Positions 39,518 to 49,301 are shown, numbered from the stretch's first letter. The stretch: 64,000 nucleotides of DNA from Anaerotruncus sp. (GCA_022009795.1 CP091724.1:1463501-1527500), one strand, 5' to 3'. Notes: a model not told the origin generated them from the letters alone. Program-made: numbers and translations.

Positions 39518-41712
39518 CTAAATCAAATCTTTTTCAAGCTTGGCATAATTTGCCATAAGCTTTTTTGGTACCTGCGCGGTCAAAAAGCAACTTCAAGCAT
39601 TGTGTCGTTGCCCATTGCCCTGGCAGAGAGCACAACACCCGTGCCGAACGCCTTGTGGCGCACCGTGTCGCCTGCGGAATAGTTTTGAGCCGAGGCGGAA
39701 GCGCCGCCAACCTGGCCGAATTTATGCGCTGCCGAGGAGGACGAACTGTGCTCCGGCTGAGTGAACGAGCCGAATTTTGAATGAGGCACATAGCTTTGCA
39801 CCGTTATATCATCCGTTACGCTTACGGGGATTTCACGCAAAAAGCGAGATGCCTGATTGCGATTTGTGGTGCCGTAAAGCATTCTGCGGCGTGCATTAAG
39901 AAGATAAAGCTTTTCCTTTGCTCTTGTGATGCCGACATAAGCAAGGCGGCGTTCCTCCTCCAAATCCTCTTCGTTAAAAACGGATTGATTGCCGGGGAAC
40001 ACGCTTTCCTCCATTCCGGGAATAAACACAATCGGAAATTCAAGCCCTTTCGCCGAATGAAGAGTCATAAGCACAACGGCATCATCATCTTCGTTATAAG
40101 AATCTATATCGGCAACAAGCGCAACATCCTCAAGAAAATCGGAAAGCTCAAAATCGGCATCCTCTTCCTGATATTTTATAAACATTGAGGAAAGCTCGTT
40201 GATATTGTTTTTTCTGTCCTCCGCGGATTCGGGATCTTCATCAAGATAATCAAAATAATTTGTTTTATCAAGCACCTCCTGCAAAAAGATCCGAAAGCGG
40301 CATATCATCATCAAGACAATCCTGAAAATGCCTTATCATTGCGGCAAAGCCCTGTAATTTTTGAGCGCTGCGAAGTGTTTTTTGAAATTCATCGGCACGC
40401 TCGCAAACCTCAAAAGCAGATAAGCCGAGCCCCGTTGCGATTTCCATAACATTTGCAAACATTGTGTCGCCGATGCCCCTTTTTGGCACATTGATAATTC
40501 TTTGCAGGCGCACATTATCCGCCGGGTTATTTATAACGGCAAAATATGATATAACATCCTTGATCTCCTTGCGGTCAAAGAATCTGTTGCCGCCGATAAC
40601 CTTGTGCGGTATTCCGCTTTTTGCAAAGGTGATTTCTATATTACGGGATTGAGCATTCATTCTGTAAAGCACAGCGTGATCGCTCATTTTTTTGCCGTTT
40701 TTAACATTTTTAAGAATTTCCTGCGCTATAAAGCTTGCCTCGGCCGCCTCATCCTCAAGAGTGTTGAAAATAATTTTTTCGCCGCTGCCCGCCTGAGTCC
40801 ACAGATTTTTGCCCTTGCGGTTTTTATTGTTTGCGATAACGGCATTTGCAGCATCAAGAATATTTTGAGTTGAGCGATAATTCTGCTCAAGCCTGATAAC
40901 ACGGGCGTTCTTATATTGATTTTCAAACGAAAGAATGTTTTCTATTGTGGCGCCCCTGAAGCGATAAATGCTTTGATCATCATCGCCCACAACGCAGATA
41001 TTGTTATATCCGCCCGCAAGCAGGGAAACGAGTATGTATTGGGCATGAGAAGTGTCTTGATACTCATCCACCATAACATATTTAAACTGCCTCTGATAAA
41101 GCTCCAGCACATCCGGATTGCCTTCAAGCAGGCGCACGGTGTTAAAAATAATATCATCAAAATCCATGGCGTCGGATTTTAAAAGCTCTTTTTGATAAAG
41201 CTCATAGCAATCGGCAATGCGAGCCTTTCTGAAATCGTTTTGAGCCAGCTATTTTTATATTCCTCATAATCAACAAGGCTGTCCTTAGCAGAGCTGATTT
41301 CGGAAAGAATTGATTTGTGATGCAAAATTTTATCCGATATTTCAAGTGCCTTTTGGCAATGCTTCATCACTCTTTTTTGATCATCCGTGTCATAAATCGT
41401 GAAGTGAGAGGTGTAGCCGAGCCTGTCTGCAAATCTTCTTAAAATCCTTGCGCAGCAGGAATGGAAGGTGTAAGCCCAAATATCATTAGCCTGAGGGCCG
41501 ATTGCATTTATAAGCCTTTCGCGGATTTCGCCTGCCGCTTTATTTGTGAATGTGATTGCAAGCACCTGCCACGGCGCCGCAAGTCCGCTGCCGATAATAT
41601 GCTGCACCCTGTTTACAAGCACGGTGGTTTTGCCCGAGCCTGCACCCGCAAGAATTAAAAGCGGACCCTCGGTTTGATTAACAGCCTCTTGCTGCATTGC
41701 ATTTAAAGCCAT
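39518..41712 (-). CDS. pcrA: PcrA/UvrD-type ATP-dependent DNA helicase (frameshifted)
   Basis: SF1A helicase used in repair and replication, about 731 residues. Motif Ia and Walker A LILAGAGSGKTTVLVNRVQH, AITFTNKAAGEIRERL, YTFHSCCARILRRFAD, VMVDEYQDTSHAQY (motif II), VVGDDDQSIYRFRGA, RLEQNYRST, VVLMTLHSAKGLEFPIVFIP, and EERRLAYVGITRAKEKLYLL (20 residues). A C-terminal Tudor-like segment (GDTVRHKAFGTGVVLS) follows. Frame breaks occur at A4 near 41237, T5 near 40283, T5 near 39580 and A6 near 39566. The corrected stop is TAG 39518-39520. Start ATG 41710-41712 follows GAGAGGA. Confidence 0.93.
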
Positions 41713-41800
41713 ATTTTCCTCTCTTTCTGAACAACATGCCGCCAAGGCAAAAGAATGCGGCATAAGATTAAACAAGTTTTTTTCTTTATTATAAGCCGAA

Positions 41801-41829
41801 AAAAAGGGTGTGTTTATCACACCCTTTTT
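41801..41829. terminator. Terminator after decarboxylase beta-subunit gene
   Basis: Stem AAAAGGGTGTG/CACACCCTTTT (about 41802-41828) with A- and T-runs, between oadB-like gene and pcrA. Confidence 0.88.
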
Positions 41830-41842
41830 GAATGTTAAATAA

Positions 41843-43066
41843 TTATTTAAGCAGAGTAAGCAAAACGCCTGCCGCAACTGCCGAGCCGATAACACCCGAA
41901 ACATTCGGACCCATTGCATGCATGAGCAGGAAGTTTGACGGGTTTTCTTTTTGACCGACCTTTTGGCTTACACGAGCCGCCATGGGAACTGCCGAAACGC
42001 CTGCCGAGCCGATAAGCGGATTTACCTTGCCCTTTGTTAACACGCACATAATCTTGCCGAAAACCACACCGCCTGCCGTGCCTACAGAGAATGCAATAAG
42101 GCCGAGTGCAATAATGAAAATAGAATTCAAATTAAGGAAGCTTTGTGCACTTGTTGTTGCGCCAACGGAAAGGCCGAGCATAATCGTTACGATATTCATA
42201 AGCTCGTTTTGAGCCGCCTTTGCGATTCTTTCCGTTCTGCCGCTTTCTTTAAGCAGGTTGCCAAGCATGAGCATGCCCACAAGAGTGGCAGCATCCGGAA
42301 GAAGAAGAGAAACGATAACCGTTACCATAATCGGGAACAGGATTTTTTCAAGCTTTGAAACGGGGCGCAAATTGCCCATAACAATGCTGCGCTCTTTTTT
42401 GGTGGTGAGAGCACGCATAATCGGCGGCTGAATAACGGGCACAAGCGCCATATAGGAATATGCCGCCACGGCGATGGTTCCGAGCAATTCCGGAGCCAAT
42501 TTTGAGGTTACGAAAATAGCCGTGGGGCCGTCGGCACCGCCGATGATGCCGATTGAGCCTGCCTGCTGAGGCGTGAAGCCTAAAATGATTGCACCCACAT
42601 AGGTGAAGAAAAATGCCGAGCTGAGCCGCTGCGCCGAGAATAAAGCTTGAGGGATTTGCAATAAGCGGAGCAAAATCCGTCATGGCGCCGATTCCGAGGA
42701 AGATAAGCGGCGGGTAAATTCCGGCTTTAACGCCGAAATAAAGGAAATCCATCAGCCCCGGCGTGCACACCGCGCCCGTGGTTTCATCCACCATTCTGCC
42801 TGCCATTAAATCTATAAAGCCCTGCAAATCATGATACTGCACCGCAAGGTTTGCGCCGGGAATATTTGCCAGCAGCATGCCGAATGCGATAGGCACCATA
42901 AGCAAGGGCTCAAAGCCTTTCTTGATTCCGAGATAAAGGAAAATGAAAGCCATGAAAATCATGATTAAGTTTTTTTATATCCGCCGTCTGCGGTAAAGAA
43001 ATAGGCGTAACCGCTGTTTGCAACAATATCGGTTATTGCGCCCCAAACGCCTTGTAAAATTTCCAC
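41843..43066 (-). CDS. Na+-translocating decarboxylase beta subunit (OadB/GcdB family; frameshifted)
   Basis: Membrane subunit that couples decarboxylation of carboxybiotin to Na+ export, about 408 residues. Typical stretches: NLIMIFMAFIFLYLGIKKGF, EPLLMVPIAFGMLLANIP, GIYPPLIFLGIGAMTDF, GIIGGADGPTAIFVTSKLAP (20 residues; the functional aspartate region) and NVSGVIGSAVAAGVLL. I place the start at GTG 43064-43066 (GTG GAA ATT TTA) with CGGAGGA upstream; one A must be removed near 42971 to join it to the rest. A second break is the run near 42624. The substrate (oxaloacetate, glutaconyl-CoA or methylmalonyl-CoA) is set by the alpha subunit, which is not in the window. Confidence 0.88.
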
Positions 43067-43090
43067 AATAAAAAGTCCTCCGATCAGCTG

Positions 43091-43525
43091 TTAAAACGGC
43101 CTTGCATTTTTCAGCAGCCGCAGCCGCTGCCCACGGATTTCTGCCTGCCGGCTTTTTAACTCTGATTGCTCTTATGGTAAACGGCGCTCCGCCCTCATAA
43201 GCGGAAACGGCTGCCGAAATTGCCGCCACAACCGCAGGATCAATGCCGCTTGCCGCAGGAGCCGCGGGAGCGGGTGCCTTAGCCGGCGAAGCCGCAGGCT
43301 TTTTTGCGGGAGCCGCAGGAGCCTTAGCCGATTTATTCTTTGCTTTTGATGATTTGCCCGTTTTTTTGACATTATTGCGCCGAAGCCCTTGAAAATGAAA
43401 ATAAGAACAACCAAAACAAGCATAACGATAACTATGCCCGAAATAACAACCGTTGCCGTTTGTGCCCAATCTATTTTGGCCGCAACGGGGGCTGCAATAT
43501 TCAACAATTCTGCACCGTGCATCAT
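43091..43525 (-). CDS. Na+-translocating decarboxylase gamma subunit (OadG-like; frameshifted)
   Basis: About 144 residues after joining. An N-terminal membrane anchor (VVISGIVIVMLVLVVLIFIF, about residues 27-46) is followed by a lysine patch and an Ala/Pro linker (APAAPAKKPAASPAKAPAP). The conserved C-terminal segment is DPAVVAAISAAVSAYEGGAP, FTIRAIRVKKPAGRNPWAAA. It lacks the EAMKM biotin site, so it is the gamma subunit rather than the carrier. Breaks: near 43369 and at A5 near 43107. Corrected stop 43091-43093. It is followed after 24 bp by the beta-subunit gene. ATG at 43523-43525 follows GGAGGGA. Confidence 0.8.
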
Positions 43526-43657
43526 TTATCCCTCCGAAAATCCAAATTAGTAGTATTATAAATCAGACGATTTAGATTTTTCAACCGTAAATCGCTATTT
43601 TTTTATATATTGACAAAAAAATTATCACGCCGCGGCAAAATTATTATACAACGCCTA

Positions 43658-43686
43658 TTGATTTATTTAAAAAAATCGCTTATAAT
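43658..43686 (+). promoter_or_regulatory. Promoter of small membrane protein gene
   Basis: TTGATT (43658-43663), 17 bp, TATAAT (43681-43686), about 57 bp before the ATG. Confidence 0.75.
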
Positions 43687-43742
43687 ATTATTAGCGATAA
43701 ATAAACATCAATTCAAAAAAAGCCGTTAAAAGGAGGATAATT

Positions 43743-43877
43743 ATGAAAAAGGAAACCCTGCTCATAGCAATCTTTGTGGCTCTTATTATTTTATGGATAA
43801 CGGAAACTCTGGGAATGAAAAAAACATCTCGCCTGCTCGGCGGCGCAATTGATGTGGCATTTTCTCTTTTAAGATAG
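43743..43877 (+). CDS. Small single-span membrane protein, 44 residues
   Basis: ATG 43743 follows the very strong site AAAAGGAGGATAATT. The protein begins MKKETLLIAIFVALIILWIT, a membrane segment over residues 5-20, then ETLGMKKTSRLLGGAIDVAF and SLLR. With a consensus promoter upstream and a terminator 15 bp after the stop, the unit looks like a deliberately expressed small gene. No family is recognised. A regulator or stabiliser of a membrane complex, or a toxin-like peptide, are possibilities only. Confidence 0.75.
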   Translation: MKKETLLIAIFVALIILWITETLGMKKTSRLLGGAIDVAFSLLR

Positions 43878-43891
43878 TTTGATTTGTTTTA

Positions 43892-43927
43892 CGCACCGCA
43901 ATTCACACCGCGGTGCGTTTATTTTTG
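43892..43927 (+). terminator. Terminator of small membrane protein gene
   Basis: Stem CGCACCGC/GCGGTGCG with a 10-nt loop, followed by TTTATTTTT. Confidence 0.88.
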
Positions 43928-43973
43928 CCTTTTTTCTTTACAACGCTTAAAAAACGGCTTTGTAAAAAGTTAA

Positions 43974-44010
43974 CGGGAGTGCCATTGGGTGCACTCCCGC
44001 TTTTGTTTTT
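43974..44010 (+). terminator. Second hairpin, terminator-like
   Basis: Stem CGGGAGTGC/GCACTCCCG followed by CTTTTGTTTTT on the plus strand. It lies just beyond the 3' end of the ABC permease gene on the other strand. Use on the plus strand as a back-up terminator is the simplest reading. Confidence 0.7.
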
Positions 44011-44036
44011 TAAGGCACATTTGATTTGCCGCGCCG

Positions 44037-46095
44037 CTATTTAATCATCAGTCCGAGCGATTTCAAATATTCACAGCTGTTTGAATCATAAGGCAAAATC
44101 TCATAGCTTTTGCTTTCAAACAGATAGCAGCCGCTTTCATCCATGCAGCCCTGCTCGCCTGCCTCATAGCTTCTGATAATGCCGCTGCGCTTTTCTTCCG
44201 CAACCGCCGCAAGCTCGTTTTGCTTTTCCTCCGAAAGCTCCGGAGAAAATTTATAATTGCAAAGCACGCCCGCAACAGCCGGAGTCACCTGCCTGTAATA
44301 AGGCGGAGCTATTGAAAACAGCTCGCCCTGCGTTTCAACAAATTCATATTTTGTTTCATTGAGCCTATCCTCAATCAGCAATTCACGCAGCTTTTTCCGC
44401 CTGCTCTGCGGTTAACTGATTGTTATAGGAATCATGATAAGCGGATGATAAATTGACTGTTTCCCCTTCGGTTTCTTCATAAATGCCAAACTCATCGTTT
44501 TGATAATATGAGAAATAAGAGAAATAAATATTCTTAAAGCTTTCCTCATTAAGAGATGTTTGATTAAGCACCTCTTTGTTTTGAACGGCGGCAACATATT
44601 CATCAATAATAACGGAGCTTGCAACCTCATATCTTCTTGTTACGGTTTTGCCGTTTTTGAGAGTGTATTTTACGGCAAAGCCGATTGTGCCGTCGTCGCT
44701 GTTTAAATCATCATAATCAACATAATCAACATCTTCGTTTTCAAGGCTTCTGTAATAAGCGGCGGTTTTTTTGCGTGCTTCATCGGAAACGGTTTTTTCG
44801 TGAAGCTCAACAAGCTTTTCTATATTTTCCGGTTCTGTGATTGTGTAAGAATTATCTTCGTTTGAATAGCCCGTATAAATCACATTGCCGATATACTGCA
44901 CAAGCGGCACGGCATCGCCGTGGGAATAATTTTTCACTTCAAGCACGGCGCTTTTAACATCGCCTGCCTGCGGAACATAAGACACAAAGGATTTTTCCGG
45001 AGGAAAATAAGAAAATGCAAGCAACACAAGGCCGACGGCAATCGTTGCACCAACGCTGATTGCGCCTTGCTTTGTATAGGCTTTCTTATAGAAAACAGCA
45101 CAGAATATAAGCCCGTTTACAACGGCTGCGGCAATTCCGACGGCAGCTGTTTTAAGAAAGCTTTGCGAAGCTTGGAAAAACACAAATCCGCCGAAGGCAA
45201 AGAAAGCAAGGAAGGCATAGGGCACGATTTTGCCGGACAGGGTGCTTTCCGCAACTTCCGACGGGCGCTTTTTAAACGCAAGCAAGCCCGCGATATAAAA
45301 CACAACAAGGGTTACGATTGAAACGGGAATGCATATTTTCAATGCTTTATAAGTTGTTTCCACCGTATTTATTCCGCTTAAAAGCGCACCGAACGGAGTT
45401 ATGGAGGCAACGGCATTAAGATCCGCCTTTATCCCCCAAACAAGATTAAGCCTTGAAGCCACGCCGAGCGCCGAAATAAGCACAAATGAAGACGAAATTC
45501 CGCAAAGCACAAGATATTGCACAAGCCTGCCCGCAATTACTGCGCAAAGCATAAACACCGCCCAAACCGAAAGCAAAGCGGCAACGGCGAAAACAGTGTA
45601 ATAATTAACAAGCTCGGCATCTATCGAAAATGCGAATTTATCCGGCACGCCGCCAAACTTAAACGCAAAAAATGTTGCTGCGGGAAACAAAGGGACCGCG
45701 ATATTAACAACGGCGCCCATAATGAATGCGGCATTAAATCTATCCGCTCTTTTAATCGGAGCGGCAAAATAAGAATCGCACGCTCTTTTACTGTATATCT
45801 CGCTGAAATAATGAGCAGGCGCTATTATATCATAAAGCAGCACCAGGAAAAAGGTTACCGTAAAACAGTTTTGAAACGCATCCGTTACGCCGTATCTTAC
45901 AAACGATGTTTGAATTTTAACATCCGAAAGCGCATAGCCGTATTCAATAAAAGCTACGACAACGGAAACGATAAGGCAGCCGACGAGGGCAACCAAAAAA
46001 ACCCGGGCAAATAGCGCCTGAAATTCATTTTTAAGCACATTGCCGAGCTTGCTTTTTTTCGCTTCCTTTTAATAAATTATTTTTTTAGAGTTCAT
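44037..46095 (-). CDS. ABC-2 type permease of GntR-controlled exporter (frameshifted)
   Basis: About 685 residues, with six or more membrane segments in the first 350 residues (LVALVGCLIVSVVVAFIEYG; TFFLVLLYDIIAPAHYFSEI) and a long extracellular or soluble C-terminal part rich in D, E and Y. The best start is ATG 46093-46095 with GAGGAGG upstream (MNSKKNNLLKGSEKSKLGNV). It joins the main frame after single-base changes in the A7 runs near 46080-46086 and 46052-46058. The C-terminal 114 residues join after an A5 change near 44391. It probably pairs with the ATPase at 47549-48448, although an acyltransferase gene lies between. Confidence 0.75.
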
Positions 46096-46337
46096 AACCT
46101 GCCTCCTCTGTTTTTCGGCAAAATATTTAACAAACCTGCCGTTTTTTTGAATTTTTCAATTACTGCGGCGCATTGCAAATGAAAAAAATCACCCTGCCGA
46201 AGCAGTTACAAAGCCCGGCGCAAAATTGAATGGATCGGATTTTATCTTCAGTTTTATTTATGTATATTTGATCTTTGCCGCAACGATTAAGCAGACCTCT
46301 TAAAAGCGGAGTTTTGCTTTTGGCATCTGCAAGCATA

Positions 46338-46366
46338 TTGAATTCAAAGCAAATATGTGCTAAAAT
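46338..46366 (+). promoter_or_regulatory. Promoter of acyltransferase gene
   Basis: TTGAAT (46338-46343), 17 bp, TAAAAT (46361-46366), 32 bp before the ATG. Confidence 0.75.
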
Positions 46367-46397
46367 CCTGTTATTACGCATATAAAGGAGAATTTTT

Positions 46398-47508
46398 ATG
46401 ATTTTTTTCATTGCGGCGCTGTTTCTTTTAACATCCTGCGGTGCGGTTTTTTCAAAGCATGATGAATTTAACAAAGATTACATCAGCAAGGACGGCACCG
46501 TTGCCATAAAAGGAATATTTGTTTTTTTGATTTTTCTCGGCCACGCCATGACATATATTGATGCCACGGGCACATTTGATTTGCCGTATGTTAAAATTCA
46601 ACGGTATTTAGACCAAATGGTTGTTTCCATGTTTTTCTTTTATTCCGGCTTCGGAATAATGGAGCAGATAAAGCGCAGGGGCGGAGCATACATAGGCACA
46701 ATCCCCAAAAAGCGCTTTCCGCAGCTTTTGCTTAACATGGATATTTGCGTGGTGCTGTTTATTATTTTTGAATGCCGCAATCGGCCAAACCTTCGGCGCA
46801 AAGCAGATTTTACTTTCCCTTATAGGCTGGGAATCTGTCGGCAACACAAACTGGTATATTTTTGTTATGCTTGCGCTTTATGTAGTTACTTACTTATCTT
46901 TCCTCATTATAAAGAAGAAAAACAACAAGAAAACTCAGTTTTTGGGTTTATGCCTTGCAACCGCGCTTTCCGTTTTGCTTATTTTTGCAATTGCAAAGGG
47001 CAAAGCCGGCCATAATTTTTGGTACGACACTCTTATTTTATATGCTTTCGGAATGTGGTATTCCTTCTTCAAAAACGCAATCGAAAAGGTTTTAATGAAA
47101 AACGATTTGATTTATTTTGCGGTTTTTGCCGTTGTTGCTCTCGGCTATCTTGAAGCATACAACATTCGCCTGAGAACGGATTTCAAACTTTATATTTACA
47201 CGGCTTGGGCTGTGCTTTTCACACTGGGAATTGTGATGATGACTCTTAAGATTAAAATCGGAAATCCCATTCTTGAATGGCTTGGAAACCACGTTTTCAG
47301 CGTTTATATGCTTCAGCGCCTGCCGATGATTTTGCTTACTCATCTTGGAGTTGCAGAAAGGCACAAATATGCATTTTTGCTTGCATCACTTGTTATCACC
47401 GTGCTGCTTGCCGAGATTTTTGATCGCTGCACAGGCGCAATTTATTCAAAAATACGGAAAACAAAAATGCCTGAAATAAAACGGCAAGCCGCCGATACAA
47501 GCGCTTGA
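46398..47508 (+). CDS. Acyltransferase-3 (OafA-like) membrane protein (one frameshift)
   Basis: About 370 residues, around ten membrane segments. The family O-acetylates or otherwise acylates extracellular polysaccharides. Typical features: IKGIFVFLIFLGHAMTYID (the catalytic histidine region) near residue 40, FFYSGFGIMEQIKRRG, SVGNTNWYIFVMLALYVVTY and ILEWLGNHVFSVYMLQRLP. One extra T in the T5 run near 46769-46773 splits the gene. ATG 46398 follows AAAGGAG. The gene is an independent unit placed between the ATPase and permease genes of an exporter on the opposite strand. Confidence 0.82.
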
Positions 47509-47524
47509 TTGCCAAGCTTTTGCC

Positions 47525-47550
47525 CTGCCCGATTTTCGGGCAGTTTTTTT
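47525..47550 (+). terminator. Terminator of acyltransferase gene
   Basis: Stem CTGCCC/GGGCAG with a 7-nt loop and a T7 run, overlapping the stop codon of the convergent ATPase gene. Confidence 0.88.
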
Positions 47551-48448
47551 ATGCAAAAAGATTATTTATATCGTAGCCGGCCTCTTCCATTTCGCTGATA
47601 AACAGCTCCTCAAGAGTGAGCGGCAGCATTTCGCAAAACAGCGGATTGAATTGCTTTATCAAATCCAAAATTTCATCCTCGCTGCCCTTTATCGTAAGCT
47701 CTGCCATTTTGCCGACTCTGCGTTCTTTAACTATATTAAGCTTGGGCTTCAGCGCGGCATATGACTCATCATCCATTGCAAACTGGATTCTGAACACGCC
47801 CATACTGCTGCAATCAATATCTTTTTCAAGCAGCAGACCGCCGCGGTGCAGCATGCCGATATGATCGCAAAAGCCCTCAAGCTCGCGCAGATTATGGGTG
47901 GAAATAACCACCGTGGCGCCCGTGCAAGAAACATATTCAATAAGAATTTTTTTAACAAGCTCGCGCACAACGGGATCAAGCCCGTCGAATATTTCATCAA
48001 AAAGCACAAGGCGCGGTTTATGCGAAAGCGCCAAAATTATTGCCGCCTGCCTTTGCATACCCTTGCTCATGGCAGAAATTTTTTGCTCGGGATTAAGCTT
48101 AAACAGCGCTTTGAGCCTGCCGTATTCACCCTCGTTCCAATCCGAAAAGGTGTTTTTAAAATAAAACGCCATGGAATTGAGCGTTGCGCCGGGATTAAAA
48201 TAAGGAAAATCAGAAACGAAGGCGATTTTTTCTTTAACGCCCGAATTTTCAAAAACATTTTCGCCGCAAACGAGCGCCTCGCCGCCGTCTGCCTTTAAAA
48301 CACCGGAAAGAATGCGAAGCAGTGTGCTTTTTCCCGCACCGTTTGAGCCGACAAGCCCGAAAATCGAGCCATCGCCCACCATGAAGGATACCGAATCAAG
48401 CGCCGTGGATTTGCCGAAGCGCTTTGTTAAATTTTTAATTTCAATCAT
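47549..48448 (-). CDS. ABC exporter ATPase (YtrB-like)
   Basis: About 299 residues. Walker A GSNGAGKSTLLRILSG (about residue 33), Q-loop region KIAFVSDFPYFNPGAT, signature MSKGMQRQAAIILALSH, Walker B LVLFDEIFDGLDPV and switch STHNLREL. The C-terminal 80 residues form a regulatory extension. Start ATG 48446-48448 (MIEIKNLTKRFGKST) follows GGAGGAAAAAGCG and overlaps the gntR stop (ATGA). Partner of the ABC-2 permease at 44037-46095. Function by analogy: export of a peptide, antibiotic or lipid under GntR control. Confidence 0.9.
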   Translation of the reverse strand: MIEIKNLTKRFGKSTALDSVSFMVGDGSIFGLVGSNGAGKSTLLRILSGVLKADGGEALVCGENVFENSGVKEKIAFVSDFPYFNPGATLNSMAFYFKNTFSDWNEGEYGRLKALFKLNPEQKISAMSKGMQRQAAIILALSHKPRLVLFDEIFDGLDPVVRELVKKILIEYVSCTGATVVISTHNLRELEGFCDHIGMLHRGGLLLEKDIDCSSMGVFRIQFAMDDESYAALKPKLNIVKERRVGKMAELTIKGSEDEILDLIKQFNPLFCEMLPLTLEELFISEMEEAGYDINNLFA

Positions 48449-48815
48449 CGCTTTTTCCTCCAAACGCCGTTTACTATATCAATAACATCATTTTTTTATT
48501 CATTCCCGCCATTTTAGCGTCGGAAACAACCACCTTGATTTGAGATGCGATTTTTTTCGTGCACGCTTTCAAGCTCTGTTTTTGTTTACGAATACGCCCT
48601 TGCCGGCAATAGTGTAAATAACGCCCTGCTGCTCCAAATCTCTATACGCTTTTGAAACGGTGTTTGGGTTTATGCCAAGCTCCATTGCAAGCGAACGAAC
48701 AGAGGGCAAGGGGCTGTTTTTCTTCATAAACGCCGAGATTTATAAATTTGATTATTGATTTTTTTCGATTTGAATGTAAATCGGCTCGCGCCCCGAAAAC
48801 ATCTATCGAAAACAA
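48445..48815 (-). CDS. GntR-family (YtrA-type) repressor (several frameshifts)
   Basis: About 123 residues. Winged-helix domain: IYIQIEKQIIKFINLGVYEE, PLPSVRSLAMELGINPNTVS, KAYRDLEQQGVIYTIAGKGV, FVNK; a short tail follows, as in YtrA-type regulators that control adjacent ABC exporters. The frame is broken near 48793 (TTTT), 48765 (A7), 48700 and 48588 (A5), so no single frame shows the whole protein. I place the start at TTG 48813-48815 with AGGAGGG seven bases upstream (MFSIDVSGREPIYIQI). The gene overlaps the ATPase gene it probably regulates. Confidence 0.8.
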
Positions 48816-48848
48816 AGCCTATCCCTCCTTTTTTTACACAAAGCCTAT

Positions 48849-48873
48849 ACTGTACTACACTAATTAATACAGT
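48849..48873. promoter_or_regulatory. Likely GntR operator
   Basis: Inverted repeat CTGTACTA - 7 bp - TAATACAG (7 of 8 arm positions pair), lying between the gntR promoter and its start. Position and form suit autoregulation by the YtrA-type repressor. Confidence 0.6.
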
Positions 48874-48883
48874 TTTCAACTTA

Positions 48884-48912
48884 TATATAACATAAAATCC
48901 GTGCCTTGTCAA
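48884..48912 (-). promoter_or_regulatory. Promoter of gntR-ABC operon
   Basis: Minus strand TTGACA (48907-48912), 17 bp, TATATA (48884-48889). Confidence 0.75.
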
Positions 48913-48950
48913 CAGGAAAAACACGCAAAAAAACGCGGCGCACAAAAAAG

Positions 48951-48972
48951 CCGCCGACACATATGCCGGCGG
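48951..48972. repeat. Left flanking terminator hairpin of element B
   Basis: 22 nt with arms CCGCCG/CGGCGG. On the minus strand it is followed by CTTTTTT, so this outer copy keeps the terminator T-tract of the transporter gene. Direct repeat of 49255-49276 with three mismatches. Confidence 0.85.
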
Positions 48973-49252
48973 TCAGCGTGTAGAAAAAAAGTCAAATTAT
49001 AAATTTCTACACGCCGGTAGATTTCGAGAAAGTGAGATAAATTTTGTATTTTTGCGAGTGGGAGCTGTACGATGGTACTGCCCCCGAGCAAAAAGACAAA
49101 AAGCGCAAAAACGGCTTGGACTCGATGTCCAAGCCGTTTTTTCCAATCCCTCCGAGTGCACAACAAGTTGCACCCACTTCCCTTTGCAAGGGAGACAAAA
49201 AGGTTAATTTATTTTTTTATTCGGCGAGCTTTAGCCACTTTATCGACAGTCT
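48973..49252 (+). mobile_element. Structured terminator-associated element, copy B
   Basis: 280 bp from TCAGCGTG to CGACAGTCT, almost base-for-base copy A with small differences in homopolymer runs and the third hairpin. Same stems: GCGTGTAGAAA/TTTCTACACGC at its start, a CGGCTTGGAC stem with TCGAT loop in the middle, and CCCTTTGCAAGGG near the end. It sits at the 3' end of the minus-strand sugar transporter gene, in opposite orientation to it, between two copies of that gene's terminator hairpin. Confidence 0.82.
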
Positions 49253-49254
49253 GA

Positions 49255-49276
49255 CCGCCGACACGCATGCCTGCGG
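49255..49276. repeat. Right flanking terminator hairpin of element B
   Basis: 22-nt copy of 48951-48972 with three mismatches that weaken the stem. It lies 26 bp beyond the transporter stop codon and no longer has a T-tract after it. Confidence 0.82.
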
Positions 49277-49301
49277 CTTTGATAATATAATGCATATAAA
49301 A

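Noticed and set aside
43091..43525. Biotin carboxyl carrier protein
   Set aside because: The Ala/Pro linker suggested it, but there is no EAMKM biotinylation site, and the membrane anchor plus the C-terminal pattern fit the gamma subunit.
43974..44010. Terminator for the ABC permease gene on the minus strand
   Set aside because: The T-tract is on the plus-strand side only; on the minus strand the hairpin is followed by GTTAAC.
46160..46474. 104-codon minus-strand frame between permease and acyltransferase genes
   Set aside because: It runs over the promoter and start of the acyltransferase gene, lacks a ribosome-binding site and has no recognisable sequence. I see no gene in 46096-46397.
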